Shown piece after piece: positions 6,008 to 6,139 of a stretch of DNA of 6,139 bases. Both the position numbers and the translations under genes were made by a program. The notes below the pieces were generated by a model. The model had not been told where the DNA came from. It saw nothing but the letters and a program-made list of their open reading frames with translations, and made no database searches. Source of the stretch: Bacteroidales bacterium UBA2764. Its GTDB lineage: Bacteria > Bacteroidota > Bacteroidia > Bacteroidales > Paludibacteraceae. The stretch's first letter is position 1. The number at the start of each line of letters is the position of its first letter. Where the stretch lies: NCBI GenBank assembly GCA_002352705.1, contig DEIW01000108.1, positions 17,394 to 23,532 on the forward strand. The letters run 5' to 3'.

Positions 6008-6139
6008 TTTTAGGTAATCGAAAATGCGGCGGTACGGCTCTTGATGAGCCTTTGCGTTGCTGCGTGTCGTCTGCCCGATGAGCGAGCTCCTCGTTCTGCC
6101 GCCCCGTAGCCCCGCGACGTCCGGCTGGATAGCCGTACT
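5993..6139 (-). other. GC-rich hairpin-rich stretch with an open reading frame running in from the edge
   Basis: From about 6025 to the edge the composition changes sharply to GC-rich compared with the AT-rich leader beside it. Several inverted repeats are visible: GGCTC/GAGCC around a five-base loop (6036-6050), CGGCT/AGCCG around GGAT (6122-6135), GCGGC/GCCGC (6026-6030 with 6098-6102), and GTACGGCT (6032-6039) with AGCCGTAC (6131-6138). On the minus strand, 48 codons are open from the edge to a TAA at 5993; the peptide ends in RRIFDYLKITND and is rich in Arg, Ser and Thr, with no domain I recognise. It could be the end of a real upstream gene, a structured RNA, or a copy of a dispersed intergenic repeat; I favour the last but cannot test it. 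Confidence 0.4.

Overview
The window looks like chromosomal DNA from a Bacteroidales bacterium (Bacteroides, Prevotella or Parabacteroides-like; genus not resolved). Four things support this: a hybrid two-component system sensor of the kind typical of this order, a DUF4827-type lipoprotein next to a phosphohexomutase, gene starts without Shine-Dalgarno sequences, and a promoter that fits the Bacteroidetes -33/-7 pattern. All genes lie on the minus strand, so transcription runs from right to left.

From right to left: positions 5993-6139 hold a GC-rich, hairpin-rich stretch that carries an open frame entering from outside the window. It ends in a small 7-bp tandem repeat array (5973-6007). A promoter (5901-5932) then precedes rfbA/rmlA (5000-5875), which makes dTDP-glucose. 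The stop codon of rfbA lies inside a second 7-bp repeat array of ten units (4941-5010). After a short AT-rich leader with a 12-bp palindrome comes a complete 1185-residue hybrid two-component regulator (1344-4901): periplasmic propeller and Y_Y_Y domain, membrane helix, histidine kinase, receiver and AraC-type DNA-binding domain.

The regulator is followed, with almost no spacing, by a lipoprotein of FKBP-like fold (832-1347, TTG start overlapping the regulator's stop), a second FKBP-like lipoprotein of the DUF4827 type (295-831) and the first 97 codons of a phosphoglucosamine mutase, probably glmM (1-293). Junctions of -4, 0 and 1 base strongly suggest one operon.

The two enzymes supply cell-envelope sugar precursors (glucosamine-1-phosphate towards UDP-GlcNAc; dTDP-glucose towards dTDP-rhamnose-type sugars). 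The two lipoproteins probably act in the periplasm, and the regulator senses a periplasmic ligand. No susC/susD or glycoside hydrolase gene is present here, so the regulator's target is not visible. The points most worth a second look are the coupling of this regulator to two FKBP-like lipoproteins and an envelope-precursor gene, and the two heptanucleotide arrays that each contain the stop codon of the preceding reading frame. I found no CRISPR array, tRNA, rRNA, insertion sequence or clear new defence or mobile system.
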